Below, piece after piece: positions 43,459 through 52,074 of a stretch of 64,000 nt of DNA. The notes beneath the pieces are model-generated. The model did not search any database and was not told where the DNA came from. It was given only the letters and a program-made list of their open reading frames with translations. The position numbers and the translations under genes are program-made. Source of the DNA: Butyrivibrio sp. AE3004. Lineage in GTDB: Bacteria; Bacillota; Clostridia; Lachnospirales; Lachnospiraceae. Location: assembly GCF_000703165.1 (NCBI RefSeq), contig NZ_JNLQ01000002.1:1054001-1118000 (forward strand). Direction: 5' to 3'. Numbering within the stretch: position 1 is the stretch's first letter; each line of letters starts with the position of its first letter.

Positions 43459-43508
43459 AAAAATGTGAAATCTGAAAGATTAGCGTATGAGCAGAAAGGA
43501 TCAGGGCT

Positions 43509-44402
43509 ATGGAAGAGAAAAAGATTATGACAATGCCAATGAAATTCTTTTGGAGCGTAGTTATTGTCTGTATTCTTGGTATAATTATTGGTTCGGTATG
43601 GGATTTTAACATCAATGTGGCACTTGCCAATAAAACTGATATTGGAGCTTTTTTTGCAACATACGGTTCCTACTTTTCTTACTGTCTGTATCCGGCTGCC
43701 GGAGCATGTTTTTTTGTGGGACTAAAGAAAAAAGGTGAGAAATATAACATGCTGGCATGGGTGCTTGTTATTTTGTGCTGGTTTATGGCTGTATATTATT
43801 CAAACAGTTACAACGGAAAAACTGTAAGAGCTCTTTTTAACTATACAGCAGGTGAAAGCTCACCGTTTCTTTCGATTCTAAGCTGGCTGTTCTGGGCGGT
43901 GCTTTATGGATGGGTGCCTTTTGTAGTAGTAAGGCTCCTTAACGATGCAGATCCGGATAAGCTTATTGCGGTAGGAGCTGCCATCATTGTAGCCGGTATT
44001 GCAGCTGATAATGTAAATCTATGGCTTAAGCAGGTCGGTTCAAGACCCAGATACAAATACCTGATAACTCTTGATGATCCCATGAGTAAATTCAGGAACT
44101 GGTGGCAGATGATACCTAATCTGGCAGGAAGTGATGACAGCTTCAAGAGCTGGCCTAGTGGAAACATGACTATAGCCAGTATGATGTTTGCGCTTCCGAT
44201 GCTGACTGATGTATTTAAAAACAGGAGCGAAAGAAAGAACATAGTAGCTTTTGTGATCGCTTGCATATTTGTAATAGTCTATGGATATAACCGCATTCAT
44301 ATGACCAATCATTTTTTGACTGATGTATGTTTTGGAACACTCATCACATATCTGATCTATAGTGTGATAAGCACGGCATTCATGAAGGCAGCTAAATCAT
44401 GA
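43509..44402 (+). CDS. PAP2-family membrane phosphatase
   Basis: 297 aa with about eight hydrophobic segments. The phosphatase motifs are present with changes: KQVGSRPRYKY (motif 1), WPSGNMT in place of PSGH (motif 2; His replaced by Asn), and NRIHMTNHFLTDV (motif 3). The motif-2 His normally acts as acid/base, so activity may be altered. Likely substrates are undecaprenyl or phosphatidate phosphates. RBS GAAAGGA. Confidence 0.78.
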   Translation: MEEKKIMTMPMKFFWSVVIVCILGIIIGSVWDFNINVALANKTDIGAFFATYGSYFSYCLYPAAGACFFVGLKKKGEKYNMLAWVLVILCWFMAVYYSNSYNGKTVRALFNYTAGESSPFLSILSWLFWAVLYGWVPFVVVRLLNDADPDKLIAVGAAIIVAGIAADNVNLWLKQVGSRPRYKYLITLDDPMSKFRNWWQMIPNLAGSDDSFKSWPSGNMTIASMMFALPMLTDVFKNRSERKNIVAFVIACIFVIVYGYNRIHMTNHFLTDVCFGTLITYLIYSVISTAFMKAAKS

Positions 44403-44429
44403 TTATAAAAAGTGTAGGGGTAGTGGAAA

Positions 44430-44990
44430 ATGAATCTTTTCATTAATGCATGTGTAAGAACAGAATCCAGAACTGAAAAGATCGCGGAAAAACTGCTTGA
44501 AAAGCTTGGTGAAAAAGCAGACAAAGTCAGACTGTCAGAAGTTGCATTTCCGTTAACCAGCGAGGATTTCCTTAGAAAAAGAGATAATTACATAAAAGAA
44601 AAGGATTATAGTGATCCATATTTTGATCTGGCAAAACAGTTCGCCAAAGCAGACATGATTGTTATAGCTGCACCTTATTGGGATTTGTCTTTTCCTGCAG
44701 TGCTTAAGCTATATATAGAACATATCAATGTTCTGGGAATAACCTTTGAGTATTCGTCCGAAGGTATACCTATTGGCTTGTGTAAGGCCAAAAAGCTTTA
44801 TTACGTAATGACTGCAGGCGGCTATTATGTACCGGAAGAGTATGGATTTGGATATATAAAAGCGCTCGCAGAAAACTACTATGGCATAAAGGATGTGGAG
44901 CTAATTAAAGCGACAGGTCTCGATATACAAGGAAATGATGCGGAGATGATACTACAAAAATGTATTAGCAATTTGCATGTTGATATATAA
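44430..44990 (+). CDS. flavodoxin-fold NAD(P)H-dependent oxidoreductase
   Basis: 186 aa of the Flavodoxin_2/azoreductase group: N-terminal INACVRTESRTEKIAEKLL (FMN phosphate site), MIVIAAPYWDLSFPAVLKLYIEHINVLGITFEY, and YYVMTAGGYY. It is expected to reduce quinones, azo or nitro compounds in the cytosol. Confidence 0.83.
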   Translation: MNLFINACVRTESRTEKIAEKLLEKLGEKADKVRLSEVAFPLTSEDFLRKRDNYIKEKDYSDPYFDLAKQFAKADMIVIAAPYWDLSFPAVLKLYIEHINVLGITFEYSSEGIPIGLCKAKKLYYVMTAGGYYVPEEYGFGYIKALAENYYGIKDVELIKATGLDIQGNDAEMILQKCISNLHVDI

Positions 44991-45067
44991 AGCACTCTGA
45001 GTGCGTAACATCGATTTTGCTTATATAAGCATATGCTGACGCCAATCTTTTTTATGAGGTAAACCTT

Positions 45068-47413
45068 TTGGGAATATGTGATTTTAGCTCTGTGATACAG
45101 ACAATAAAAGAGTATATCAGCGATTCAAGGGAACTTAGCCAGACCGATCTGCTTTATGAAGTGTTTGCAACATTTATAAATGATGAAGAGAACTCAGGCT
45201 ATGACTTTGATATAGCTCTTGTATGTAAATGGTTTAACGGCCAGAAGGCTCTGACGCCTAAGATATCCAGGTATTATCAGGAACATCAAATGGAAGATGT
45301 TCTTATAAATGATATCAGAGAAAATGTTGTTCCCTTGTTTTATGATGCGTCCATGTGCGCAGAAAAAACATATGATCTTCTTATGCTTGATGATACGATC
45401 TCAGGTACCATGAAGGCGCACATTACAGAACAGTTTCCGCGCTCTGATCCTGAGGGGATAGCGAGACTCATAGGTAGGACTCTTTACTTCACACTTCAGC
45501 GGAATTTCATAAAACACACGGATGATACAATGCTTTCAATTGCAGAGGGGAAGCTTTCTCCTGCTGTTTCCACATATATAATAGGCAGCAATCCGCCTTT
45601 ACCATGTAAATACTTTGTTGGTAGGCAAGCTGAGATTAAGAATATCAGGGATGTCCTGACTGGTTCAGGGAAGGTTTTCCTGCATGGTATAGCAGGCATG
45701 GGCAAGAGTGAGACGGCGAAGGCTTATGCAAAGACCTACAGAAAAGAATACACAAATCAGATCTATATATTCTATTCAGGAAGTCTTCAAAGAGACATTG
45801 CATCACTTGAATTTGTTAATGATCCTTTTGATGCAACAGAAGAAGAGCTGTTCAGGCAGCATAACAGGTTTCTCAGAACTCTTAAGGAAGATACCCTGCT
45901 CATCATTGACAATTTTAATATCGAATCAGATCCCGATCCCATCCTGGCAGTTGTAATGAAATATTCATGCCATGTTCTTTTAACAACAAGAAATCTTATA
46001 AGTGGCGGAGAAAGCATCTATCTGGATGAGCTGGATCTTGGTGCCCAGGAAGCACTTATGCAGAACCTTTATAAAGATGCTGCAGATCATGAGCATGCAA
46101 TCTCGAGTATCATATTTAACGTGCAAAATCATACCTTTGCAATAGAACTTGCTGCAAGGATGCTGCAGAAAGGGATAATGACACCTGAAGAACTCAGTGA
46201 GAGGTTGTTCTTTGCACCGGTGGATATGTCATCATCTGATAAGATAAAGGTGTCCAAGGACGGCGAGACTGAAAAAGCCACCTATGCAGATCATATCAGG
46301 ACACTGTTTGGCCTATACAAACTGGCACCGGAATATCATGATATACTGCGTTGTATGACTCTCATGCCTGAGAAAGGGGCATCTAAGAAATATTTTGCAA
46401 GATGGATGGGAATTACCAATCTTAATCCTGTGTCCGAGCTTATTGAAATAGGGCTGATCCATGAAGGTGAAGGTCACCGGATAAGTATCCATGGGATAAT
46501 ACAGAAACTCATTATAGCTGAGCTTAAGCCAAGCATAAGCGGTTGTAAAAACTTTTTGGAAAATATCCAGTATGACTGCACTCTTCATGGAAATGATGAA
46601 CCTGATTATTATGATGCTATTCCTGAGGTGATCGACAAGGCTATATTGAGTCTTACTTGCGATGAGCCCATGCTCCTACTCAGGGTTGTGGAAGATGCAT
46701 ATGCATATTTTGACAGACCGAACACTTATGTTGATATGTCATTCTGGCTTTCTTTCATGGAAAGCATGATAGAAAAAGAAGGCATCGGTGATGTCAGGGA
46801 CAGGATTCTCCTGCTGGATTATAAAGCGTCCCAGGCAAGGGATGATGATGATAATGGAGAAGCCCTGAAATATGAGAAAGAAGCGGCATCGCTTATAACG
46901 GAAGTTACTGCGGATAATGCGCTGCTGTATTCAAATGTACATGCAAATCTTGGAACACTTTATTGTATGAGGGGCGAACTTGATAATGCACGTCCGCACA
47001 TCGAAGAAGGTATCAGGATTTTGAAGGAGTTTGATCTTCTGTATATGCATGACGCAATACCACAGACCTGCTTGTTTGCACAGCTGCAGGCAGCGTATGG
47101 CAATGTAGATGCAGCGCTTGGCATCTTAAAAAAGGCAGGGAAAGTCGTAGCAAGAGAAATTTCCGTATACTCAACAGACTATGCAAATATAGAAGAGACC
47201 ATTGGAAGCATCCTTGCATCTGCAGGGAAAACAAGGGATGCAATAGATCACTTTAGAAATGTCCTAAAGGCTTATGCTGAAATATACGAATATGATCCTG
47301 AATGCCTGTGCAGGATATGCGAAAGACTATGCACTTACTTTCCGAAGCCGGATGATGCAAGGTTTTCGTTATTGGATAATGCAAGAAGCCTTTGTGATAA
47401 AAAGTTGGGATAA
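45068..47413 (+). CDS. NB-ARC (STAND) ATPase with TPR-like C-terminus
   Basis: 781 aa from TTG 45068, preceded by TGAGGT. An N-terminal helical region of about 180 residues has no recognised enzyme motif. The NB-ARC core follows: FVGRQAEIKNIRDVL, P-loop FLHGIAGMGKSETAKAYAK (near 207), Walker B TLLIIDNFN, sensor VLLTTRN, then the winged-helix part (HDILRCMTLMPEKGASKKYFARWMGI). The C-terminal 250 residues show TPR-like pairs (VHANLGTLYCMRGELDNARPHIEEGI). STAND proteins act as ligand-triggered switches in signalling and antiviral defence. It sits at the edge of the mobilizable element and may be its cargo. Confidence 0.8.
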   Translation: MGICDFSSVIQTIKEYISDSRELSQTDLLYEVFATFINDEENSGYDFDIALVCKWFNGQKALTPKISRYYQEHQMEDVLINDIRENVVPLFYDASMCAEKTYDLLMLDDTISGTMKAHITEQFPRSDPEGIARLIGRTLYFTLQRNFIKHTDDTMLSIAEGKLSPAVSTYIIGSNPPLPCKYFVGRQAEIKNIRDVLTGSGKVFLHGIAGMGKSETAKAYAKTYRKEYTNQIYIFYSGSLQRDIASLEFVNDPFDATEEELFRQHNRFLRTLKEDTLLIIDNFNIESDPDPILAVVMKYSCHVLLTTRNLISGGESIYLDELDLGAQEALMQNLYKDAADHEHAISSIIFNVQNHTFAIELAARMLQKGIMTPEELSERLFFAPVDMSSSDKIKVSKDGETEKATYADHIRTLFGLYKLAPEYHDILRCMTLMPEKGASKKYFARWMGITNLNPVSELIEIGLIHEGEGHRISIHGIIQKLIIAELKPSISGCKNFLENIQYDCTLHGNDEPDYYDAIPEVIDKAILSLTCDEPMLLLRVVEDAYAYFDRPNTYVDMSFWLSFMESMIEKEGIGDVRDRILLLDYKASQARDDDDNGEALKYEKEAASLITEVTADNALLYSNVHANLGTLYCMRGELDNARPHIEEGIRILKEFDLLYMHDAIPQTCLFAQLQAAYGNVDAALGILKKAGKVVAREISVYSTDYANIEETIGSILASAGKTRDAIDHFRNVLKAYAEIYEYDPECLCRICERLCTYFPKPDDARFSLLDNARSLCDKKLG

Positions 47414-47441
47414 ATATGTTTTCATAAAAAATGCAAAAAGC

Positions 47442-47468
47442 CAATTGTCGGTCAATTGTTGGTCAATG
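47442..47468 (+). repeat. short 11-bp direct repeats at the left part of the mobile element
   Basis: CAATTGTCGGT, CAATTGTTGGT and a partial CAATG in direct tandem. They resemble small iterons or a partition-type centromere, near the ParM/ParR genes. Confidence 0.4.
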
Positions 47469-47508
47469 CATAGCGATTCTATGTGTTTTATCCTTATAAT
47501 GGATCGAG

Positions 47509-47538
47509 TGGTATCAAAAGAGTTCCACATTGATACCA
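47509..47538. promoter_or_regulatory. 9-bp inverted repeat downstream of a TATAAT box
   Basis: TGGTATCAA and TTGATACCA are separated by 12 bases, starting 9 bases after TATAAT (47495-47500). TGGTATCAAA recurs at 49187 before the DUF3847 gene, which suggests one regulator acts on both. Confidence 0.5.
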
Positions 47539-47569
47539 AATCTGCTTGATCCGGAAAGGTGGTCAAAAG

Positions 47570-47695
47570 ATGACCGGTATATTTACAACTGAATATTTTG
47601 GAACTTACATCAAAGAGATTGGGAATGCAGATTTCCTGGTCTCTTTTTTCGTATGGTCCGGCAATACTGAAGGAAAGGAGATAACTGCGAAATGA
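47570..47695 (+). CDS. possible 41-aa peptide coupled to parM
   Basis: ATG 47570 preceded by GGAAAGG. Reads MTGIFTTEYFGTYIKEIGNA then DFLVSFFVWSGNTEGKEITA-K and stops at TGA 47693, overlapping the parM ATG (ATGA). A terminator-like hairpin (AAAGAGA/TCTCTTT then TTTT, 47612-47650) lies within it, so this could instead be an attenuated leader. No family recognised. Confidence 0.35.
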   Translation: MTGIFTTEYFGTYIKEIGNADFLVSFFVWSGNTEGKEITAK

Positions 47696-48618
47696 AGGAG
47701 CATGGAGAAATTGTAGTCATCGGCATTGACCATGGCTATGGAAACATCAAAACAGCATCAACATGCACTCCTACTGGTATCACTGCTTATGATACTGAGC
47801 CGATTTTTTCGGAAAACATTCTGGAATACAAAGGCATCTATTATCGCATCGGTGACACCCATAAAGAGTTTGTTGATAACAAGGTATCTGATGAAGACTA
47901 CTATTTTCTGACACTAATGGCAATAGCCCGTGAACTGCATACAGCGCATCTGTATGAAGCAAAAGTGCATCTGGCTGTAGGACTGCCACTTACATGGATA
48001 TACAGGCAGAAGGAAGAATTCAGACAGTACATGCTTAAGAATGAGTATGCTGAGTTTAAGTGGAACAGCGAACTATACAAAGTGCATATTACGGGCTGCT
48101 CTGTATATCCCCAGGGATACCCTGCTATTATAGGAAAGATTAATGACAGCCTGGGACTGAATCTTCTTGCTGATATTGGGAACGGAACCATGAATCTCAT
48201 TTTTCTTAATGGGAAAAAGCCAGATGAAAAGCGGAGTTTCACCGAAAAACTTGGAGTAAACCAGTGTGTCATAGCTGTAAGAGATGCTGTATCTAAAGAA
48301 TTCCAGACCACAATTGATGAGCGTGTGATTCAGCAGGTTTTAAGGAAAAACGAAGCTGATATTTCAACTGCATATCTTGAGGTGATCAGAAATACCGCCA
48401 GGGAATATGCGGGGAAGGTATTCACTGCCCTTAGGGAACACGAGTATAACCCTGATCTTATGAGGCTCTATATCGTAGGTGGAGGAGGGTGTATCATTAA
48501 GAACTTTGGAAATTATGATGCTTCCAGAGTGACGATCATTGATGATATCTGTGCAACGGCCAAGGGCTATGAACTGCTGGCGTATCTTAGCCTTAACAGA
48601 AAGAAGGAATGTGCATGA
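47692..48618 (+). CDS. parM: ParM/StbA-like actin-type ATPase
   Basis: 308 aa. Actin-fold nucleotide motifs: phosphate-1 GIDHGYGNIKT, phosphate-2 LLADIGNGTMNL and adenosine LYIVGGGGCIIK. Such proteins polymerise to segregate plasmids or excised circular elements. RBS AAGGAG. The stop overlaps the next gene start (ATGA), as expected for a ParM-adaptor pair. Confidence 0.88.
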   Translation: MKEHGEIVVIGIDHGYGNIKTASTCTPTGITAYDTEPIFSENILEYKGIYYRIGDTHKEFVDNKVSDEDYYFLTLMAIARELHTAHLYEAKVHLAVGLPLTWIYRQKEEFRQYMLKNEYAEFKWNSELYKVHITGCSVYPQGYPAIIGKINDSLGLNLLADIGNGTMNLIFLNGKKPDEKRSFTEKLGVNQCVIAVRDAVSKEFQTTIDERVIQQVLRKNEADISTAYLEVIRNTAREYAGKVFTALREHEYNPDLMRLYIVGGGGCIIKNFGNYDASRVTIIDDICATAKGYELLAYLSLNRKKECA

Positions 48619-49052
48619 GTGAAAATGTAAAAAGCACAAATCTTCGCTTCAATCTTGATAAGGCTGCGGATAAAAAGGCCTGGGAGTATCTGCAGACAAT
48701 GGATAAAGAAGAATTCCGCTCATACAGCCATGCCGTTGCCGTGAGCGTCAATTATTTCTTTGACAGATACTATAAGGCAAAAGATGATCCCTATCTGGAG
48801 ACCAGGGAAAAAGAAGAAAGATTTGTACAAAAGATCGTGGAAGCGGTGGAGCATGCCTTAGGGAATGTTCTGCCGTTATTTTTGTCCGGCTATGCTGCTG
48901 CTTTATGCACAGCAGCACAGGATGGAACGATGATCATTCCAAAAAGTACGGCAGGAATAGCTGCTGAGGACAGCGCAGATAACAGCGGGACTGATGAGGC
49001 AGATATTGAAGTAAATCCTGAAGACATCCCATGGGACTATCTTGATGGATGA
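48615..49052 (+). CDS. ParR-like adaptor protein
   Basis: 145 aa from ATG 48615. The N-terminal 50 residues (STNLRFNLDKAADKKAWEYL, YSHAVAVSVNYFFDRYY) fit a ribbon-helix-helix DNA-binding fold. The tail is acidic (DEADIEVNPEDIPWDYLDG), suitable for contacting ParM filaments. Function is inferred mainly from coupling to the ParM-like gene. Confidence 0.65.
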   Translation: MSENVKSTNLRFNLDKAADKKAWEYLQTMDKEEFRSYSHAVAVSVNYFFDRYYKAKDDPYLETREKEERFVQKIVEAVEHALGNVLPLFLSGYAAALCTAAQDGTMIIPKSTAGIAAEDSADNSGTDEADIEVNPEDIPWDYLDG

Positions 49053-49083
49053 TATTTGTAGTACCAGACACTTCATACTTTTG

Positions 49084-49166
49084 GCACCAATACTGACTGA
49101 AATCAGCGGATTTGGACACCTGCTTTCTGATCCCCAAATTCAGTCAGAGCGTATTGGTGCTTTTTT
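49084..49166 (+). terminator. long two-part hairpin with T-run
   Basis: GCACCAATAC pairs with GTATTGGTGC, and inside it TGACTGAA with TTCAGTCA and ATCAG with CTGAT, then six T. It terminates the parM-parR transcript; its 77-nt length is large for a simple terminator. Confidence 0.75.
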
Positions 49167-49233
49167 AATGACAAGAAACAGCAAAGTGGTATCAAACCGG
49201 TACTTCTGCAACAATTTAGAAAGGACAAAAATC

Positions 49234-49464
49234 ATGAGTGATAACGAAAACAATGTAATGACACCGGAAGAAAAAGCAGCTATTCAGGCAAGACATCGCA
49301 TGGAACAGGCTGAGAACAGAGACAGGGCAAGGGAAAACAAAGCAAAGGTAAAGCGCCATATAGATATGGGCAGGATACTGGAAAAAGCGTTTCCTGCATC
49401 ACAGTATATGACAATGGAAGAGCTTGAGGATTACCTTACAGAGCTCTTTAAGCTTGCCTCATAG
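49234..49464 (+). CDS. small DUF3847-like mobilization-associated protein
   Basis: 76 aa from ATG 49234, after GAAAGG. Charged helix (EEKAAIQARHRMEQAENRDR) then KVKRHIDMGRILEKAFPASQ and MTMEELEDYLTELFKLAS. Very similar small proteins precede MobA/L relaxases in Clostridia elements. Possibly an oriT accessory factor. Confidence 0.65.
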   Translation: MSDNENNVMTPEEKAAIQARHRMEQAENRDRARENKAKVKRHIDMGRILEKAFPASQYMTMEELEDYLTELFKLAS

Positions 49465-49483
49465 GAACTAAGAAACATGACAT

Positions 49484-49560
49484 AAGCTTCCCTTCGAAAA
49501 GAAGGGCGCACTTACTCACCACCTGCCCTTGGCAGGTGGTGGCGTGCGCTCTACGAGGTC
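49484..49560 (-). other. candidate oriT of MOBQ type
   Basis: On the minus strand GTAAGTGCGCCCT (49503-49515) closely resembles the RSF1010-family nic region GTAAATGCGCCCT. It is flanked by a CCCTTC/GAAGGG hairpin (49490-49506) on one side and by an 11-bp stem CACCACCTGCC/GGCAGGTGGTG plus outer GCGCAC/GTGCGC on the other. The relaxase gene starts 67 bases further on. Confidence 0.7.
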
Positions 49561-49626
49561 AAAAGCTTTACGGCCAGGAAAGAACTCCTTTCCTGGCTTT
49601 TCCATTTATATCAGGAGATTGACACA

Positions 49627-51369
49627 ATGAACTATTTTCATCTTGAAGCAAAAGTGATAAGCCGCGGAGCTGGGCGTTCTGCTGTAGCATCATCGGCCTA
49701 TGCATCCTGCAGCGAGCTTTATAACGATTATGACGGCGTGACACATGACTACCGCAAGAAAACCGGACTTGTTCATAGTGAAGTCATGTTACCGCCAATG
49801 GCCCCTGCAGAATGGGCAGACAGAGAAAAACTGTGGAATGCAGTTGAAAAAGTTGAGAAAACAAGAGACAGCCGACTGTCAAGAGAACTTGTCGTAGCCC
49901 TTCCAAGGGAGCTGGATTCTGCGGTCTGGGTAGAGATGCTTGAGAAATATCTTAATGAAGAATGCGTATCAAAAGGGATGTGTGCAGATTTCAGCATTCA
50001 TGATGTGAACAAGTACAATCCGCATGCTCACATAATGCTTACCATGCGTCCTCTTAACGATGATGGCTCATGGCAGGCAAAGACCCAGAAGGAATACGTC
50101 TGTTATAATGATGGTGTTGAAAAAGGCTTTACTGCTGATGAATTCAAAACCGCGAAGGATCTTGGATGGGAGAAGCAGTATCTCTACAGCATCCCAGGTA
50201 AGAAAAAGAAGATATATCTAACTCCGGCTCAGGCTGCCACTATCGAAGGTTCCAAGAGGACATCCAAGTATCCCAAGAGTTCAAAATATGGAAGACAGAA
50301 TCCCATATGCGAGGAATGGAACAGCGACAGGCAGCTGCAGACCTGGCGAAAGTCATGGGAAGATATCATAAACAGCTATCAGGAAAGATATGGCATAGCT
50401 GAGCGGGTTAGCTGCGAGAGCCATGCCGCAAGGGGCATCAAGGAACAGCCGACTATACACGAAGGTTATTATGCAAGGAACATGGAAAAAGAAGGGCTTG
50501 TATCCGACAGATGCGAGATAAACCGCCAGATCAAGTCTGATAACAGCCTTCTTCGAAAACTTCAGAAGGAAGTAAAGGCATACTCAAAAGCTGCCTCAGA
50601 CAATATCCCGGCAATTGCTTCAAAGCTTGAAAAGTTCTTTAAAAGCCTTGTTGTTTACACTTTTCAGCTGCATCTGAAGAAGAAACAGAAAAAGGCAGCC
50701 GAGAAAAGGCTTGGTGAACTGAAAGAACTAAAGACAATCTATGAAGACTGTACCGCAAAGATAAGCTCCCGGGCTGAAGAGCGGAAAGAATTCAACGGAA
50801 AGCTTAAGAACTTGAAACCATATCAAAAGGTTAAGTTTATCAAATACACAAGTCATGTGACTGTACTCACAGAAGAAATTGAGGAAATTAAGAGCGAAAG
50901 GGCTGCTGCACTTTCCAGATATGGTATGCCCGATGGTACGAGGATCACGGACATTCGAAAGGCAATCAAGGAAGCTGAAGGCATAGTGGAAAAGCTGGGT
51001 GGTCAGATACCTGAAATCAAAAAGTCCAAAGAAGATACTCTTGAAAAATATAAGGACGAGATCCACGCTCTCAGCTCAGATATGTTTGTTCAGATTTCTG
51101 AGGAAAGAACAAAAGTACATTCTGAATATGAGGACGAATCAAGGCAGTTACTGAAGGACAGCCTCAAGGCATCATTTGATAAGGATCTTTTTGATAAGAC
51201 TACCAAAGAAGTAAATGCAGAGCTTTCAGAAATTGAGCCATCTGTAATGCCTGAGATGGAGCACAAGAGGAGATCTCTTGTAGCTGATCTTAGGGCAGAT
51301 AAGGAGCTTGCAGCAAGAACGCCCAGAAAGGTCAAGGAAAAGGATAAAGATAAGGGCATGTCACTGTAG
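49627..51369 (+). CDS. mobA: MobA/MobL family relaxase
   Basis: 580 aa. The relaxase domain (1-about 200) has the expected N-terminus NYFHLEAKVISRGAGRSAVASSAYASC, the RELVVALPREL segment and the metal-binding histidines in YNPHAHIMLTMR. It nicks oriT and leads the strand into a conjugation channel supplied by another element. The remaining 380 residues are Lys/Glu-rich coiled coil without a helicase or primase motif. Confidence 0.92.
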   Translation: MNYFHLEAKVISRGAGRSAVASSAYASCSELYNDYDGVTHDYRKKTGLVHSEVMLPPMAPAEWADREKLWNAVEKVEKTRDSRLSRELVVALPRELDSAVWVEMLEKYLNEECVSKGMCADFSIHDVNKYNPHAHIMLTMRPLNDDGSWQAKTQKEYVCYNDGVEKGFTADEFKTAKDLGWEKQYLYSIPGKKKKIYLTPAQAATIEGSKRTSKYPKSSKYGRQNPICEEWNSDRQLQTWRKSWEDIINSYQERYGIAERVSCESHAARGIKEQPTIHEGYYARNMEKEGLVSDRCEINRQIKSDNSLLRKLQKEVKAYSKAASDNIPAIASKLEKFFKSLVVYTFQLHLKKKQKKAAEKRLGELKELKTIYEDCTAKISSRAEERKEFNGKLKNLKPYQKVKFIKYTSHVTVLTEEIEEIKSERAAALSRYGMPDGTRITDIRKAIKEAEGIVEKLGGQIPEIKKSKEDTLEKYKDEIHALSSDMFVQISEERTKVHSEYEDESRQLLKDSLKASFDKDLFDKTTKEVNAELSEIEPSVMPEMEHKRRSLVADLRADKELAARTPRKVKEKDKDKGMSL

Positions 51370-51444
51370 TGTCACAGAAGAAATCATATTATTTACAGGC
51401 ATGGCAGGTGCAGTATTGGAACTTGCCAGCTTGGGAAAGGAGGA

Positions 51445-51681
51445 ATGATGAAAAAGTACTATGATAACAGGGAAGATAACATTGCTTTTGAGAGATGGGT
51501 AGATGTTACTGCAAGACTGATGGTGAAGTACGGCCCAGGGTTGCTTAAGAGGTTGGAGAAGGAAAACATGGTCTTGTATATGATAGATTACGAGTTCTGC
51601 ACGGATGGGGCAGAATCAGATTCTTGCACAAATGATCGTGATGTTGTACTTGGCTATTCTTATGTAGTAAGTGCTGCCTGA
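51445..51681 (+). CDS. 78-aa hypothetical protein
   Basis: Strong AAAGGAGG before ATGATG. Reads DNREDNIAFERWVDVTARLM and VKYGPGLLKRLEKENM; soluble, mixed alpha/beta. No family recognised. Followed by the twin-operator region of the HTH gene. Confidence 0.6.
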   Translation: MMKKYYDNREDNIAFERWVDVTARLMVKYGPGLLKRLEKENMVLYMIDYEFCTDGAESDSCTNDRDVVLGYSYVVSAA

Positions 51682-51689
51682 CAACAATG

Positions 51690-51745
51690 AATTACACGTT
51701 GTGTACAAGAATTATTTATGGTAAACTTATACACAACGTGTAATT
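51690..51745. promoter_or_regulatory. twin palindromic operators in a 16-bp perfect inverted repeat
   Basis: AATTACACGTTGTGTA (51690) and TACACAACGTGTAATT (51730) are exact reverse complements, 24 bases apart. Each arm is itself a palindrome, TACAC-N3-GTGTA. This is the classical arrangement for cooperative binding of a dimeric repressor, here surely the adjacent HTH protein. Confidence 0.75.
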
Positions 51746-51761
51746 GAGAAAGGGGCATCTC

Positions 51762-51968
51762 ATGGATGATAAAGCGAAAAAAATAAAAGAACTACGCGAA
51801 AGTACTGGTATGAACCGCAAGGAATTCTGCGAGTATTTTAATATTCCTTACAGGACTGTTACTGAGTGGGAGCGTGATATGAGGCATGCACCTGATTATG
51901 TTGTGAGGCTTTTGGAGTATTACATAAGGATGGAAAAACTGCTGAAAAAGGATGATGAGAAGGAATAA
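51762..51968 (+). CDS. helix-turn-helix repressor (XRE-like)
   Basis: 68 aa from ATG 51762 after AAAGGGG. KIKELRESTGMNRKEFCEYF and NIPYRTVTEWERDMRHAPDY form a typical XRE HTH, with a short helical tail for dimerisation. It probably autoregulates via the operators just upstream and controls recombinase or mobilization genes. Confidence 0.85.
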   Translation: MDDKAKKIKELRESTGMNRKEFCEYFNIPYRTVTEWERDMRHAPDYVVRLLEYYIRMEKLLKKDDEKE

Positions 51969-51990
51969 TTGTCTTGGAATCAGTATGTTT

Positions 51991-52055
51991 AAACAGGTCG
52001 AAATCGACCTGTTTATAATCTGAATGATCCTAAACCCCTTGAATTCGAGGGGTTT
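51991..52055. other. two consecutive perfect hairpins
   Basis: AAACAGGTCG/CGACCTGTTT (loop AAAT, 51991-52014) and AAACCCCT/AGGGGTTT (52032-52055). Neither is followed by a clear T-run on the plus strand. They lie between the HTH gene and the next CDS; a terminator plus leader element is likely. Confidence 0.5.
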
Positions 52056-52074
52056 AAAAGAAGTGAGGAGCAAT

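Noticed and set aside
44991..45067. Short palindromes GCACTC-T-GAGTGC and GCTTATATAAGC as terminator
   Set aside because: No T-run, and a one-base loop cannot form; left unassigned.
49965..51369. Helicase or primase domain in the relaxase C-terminus
   Set aside because: Only coiled-coil sequence is present; no Walker or primase motifs.
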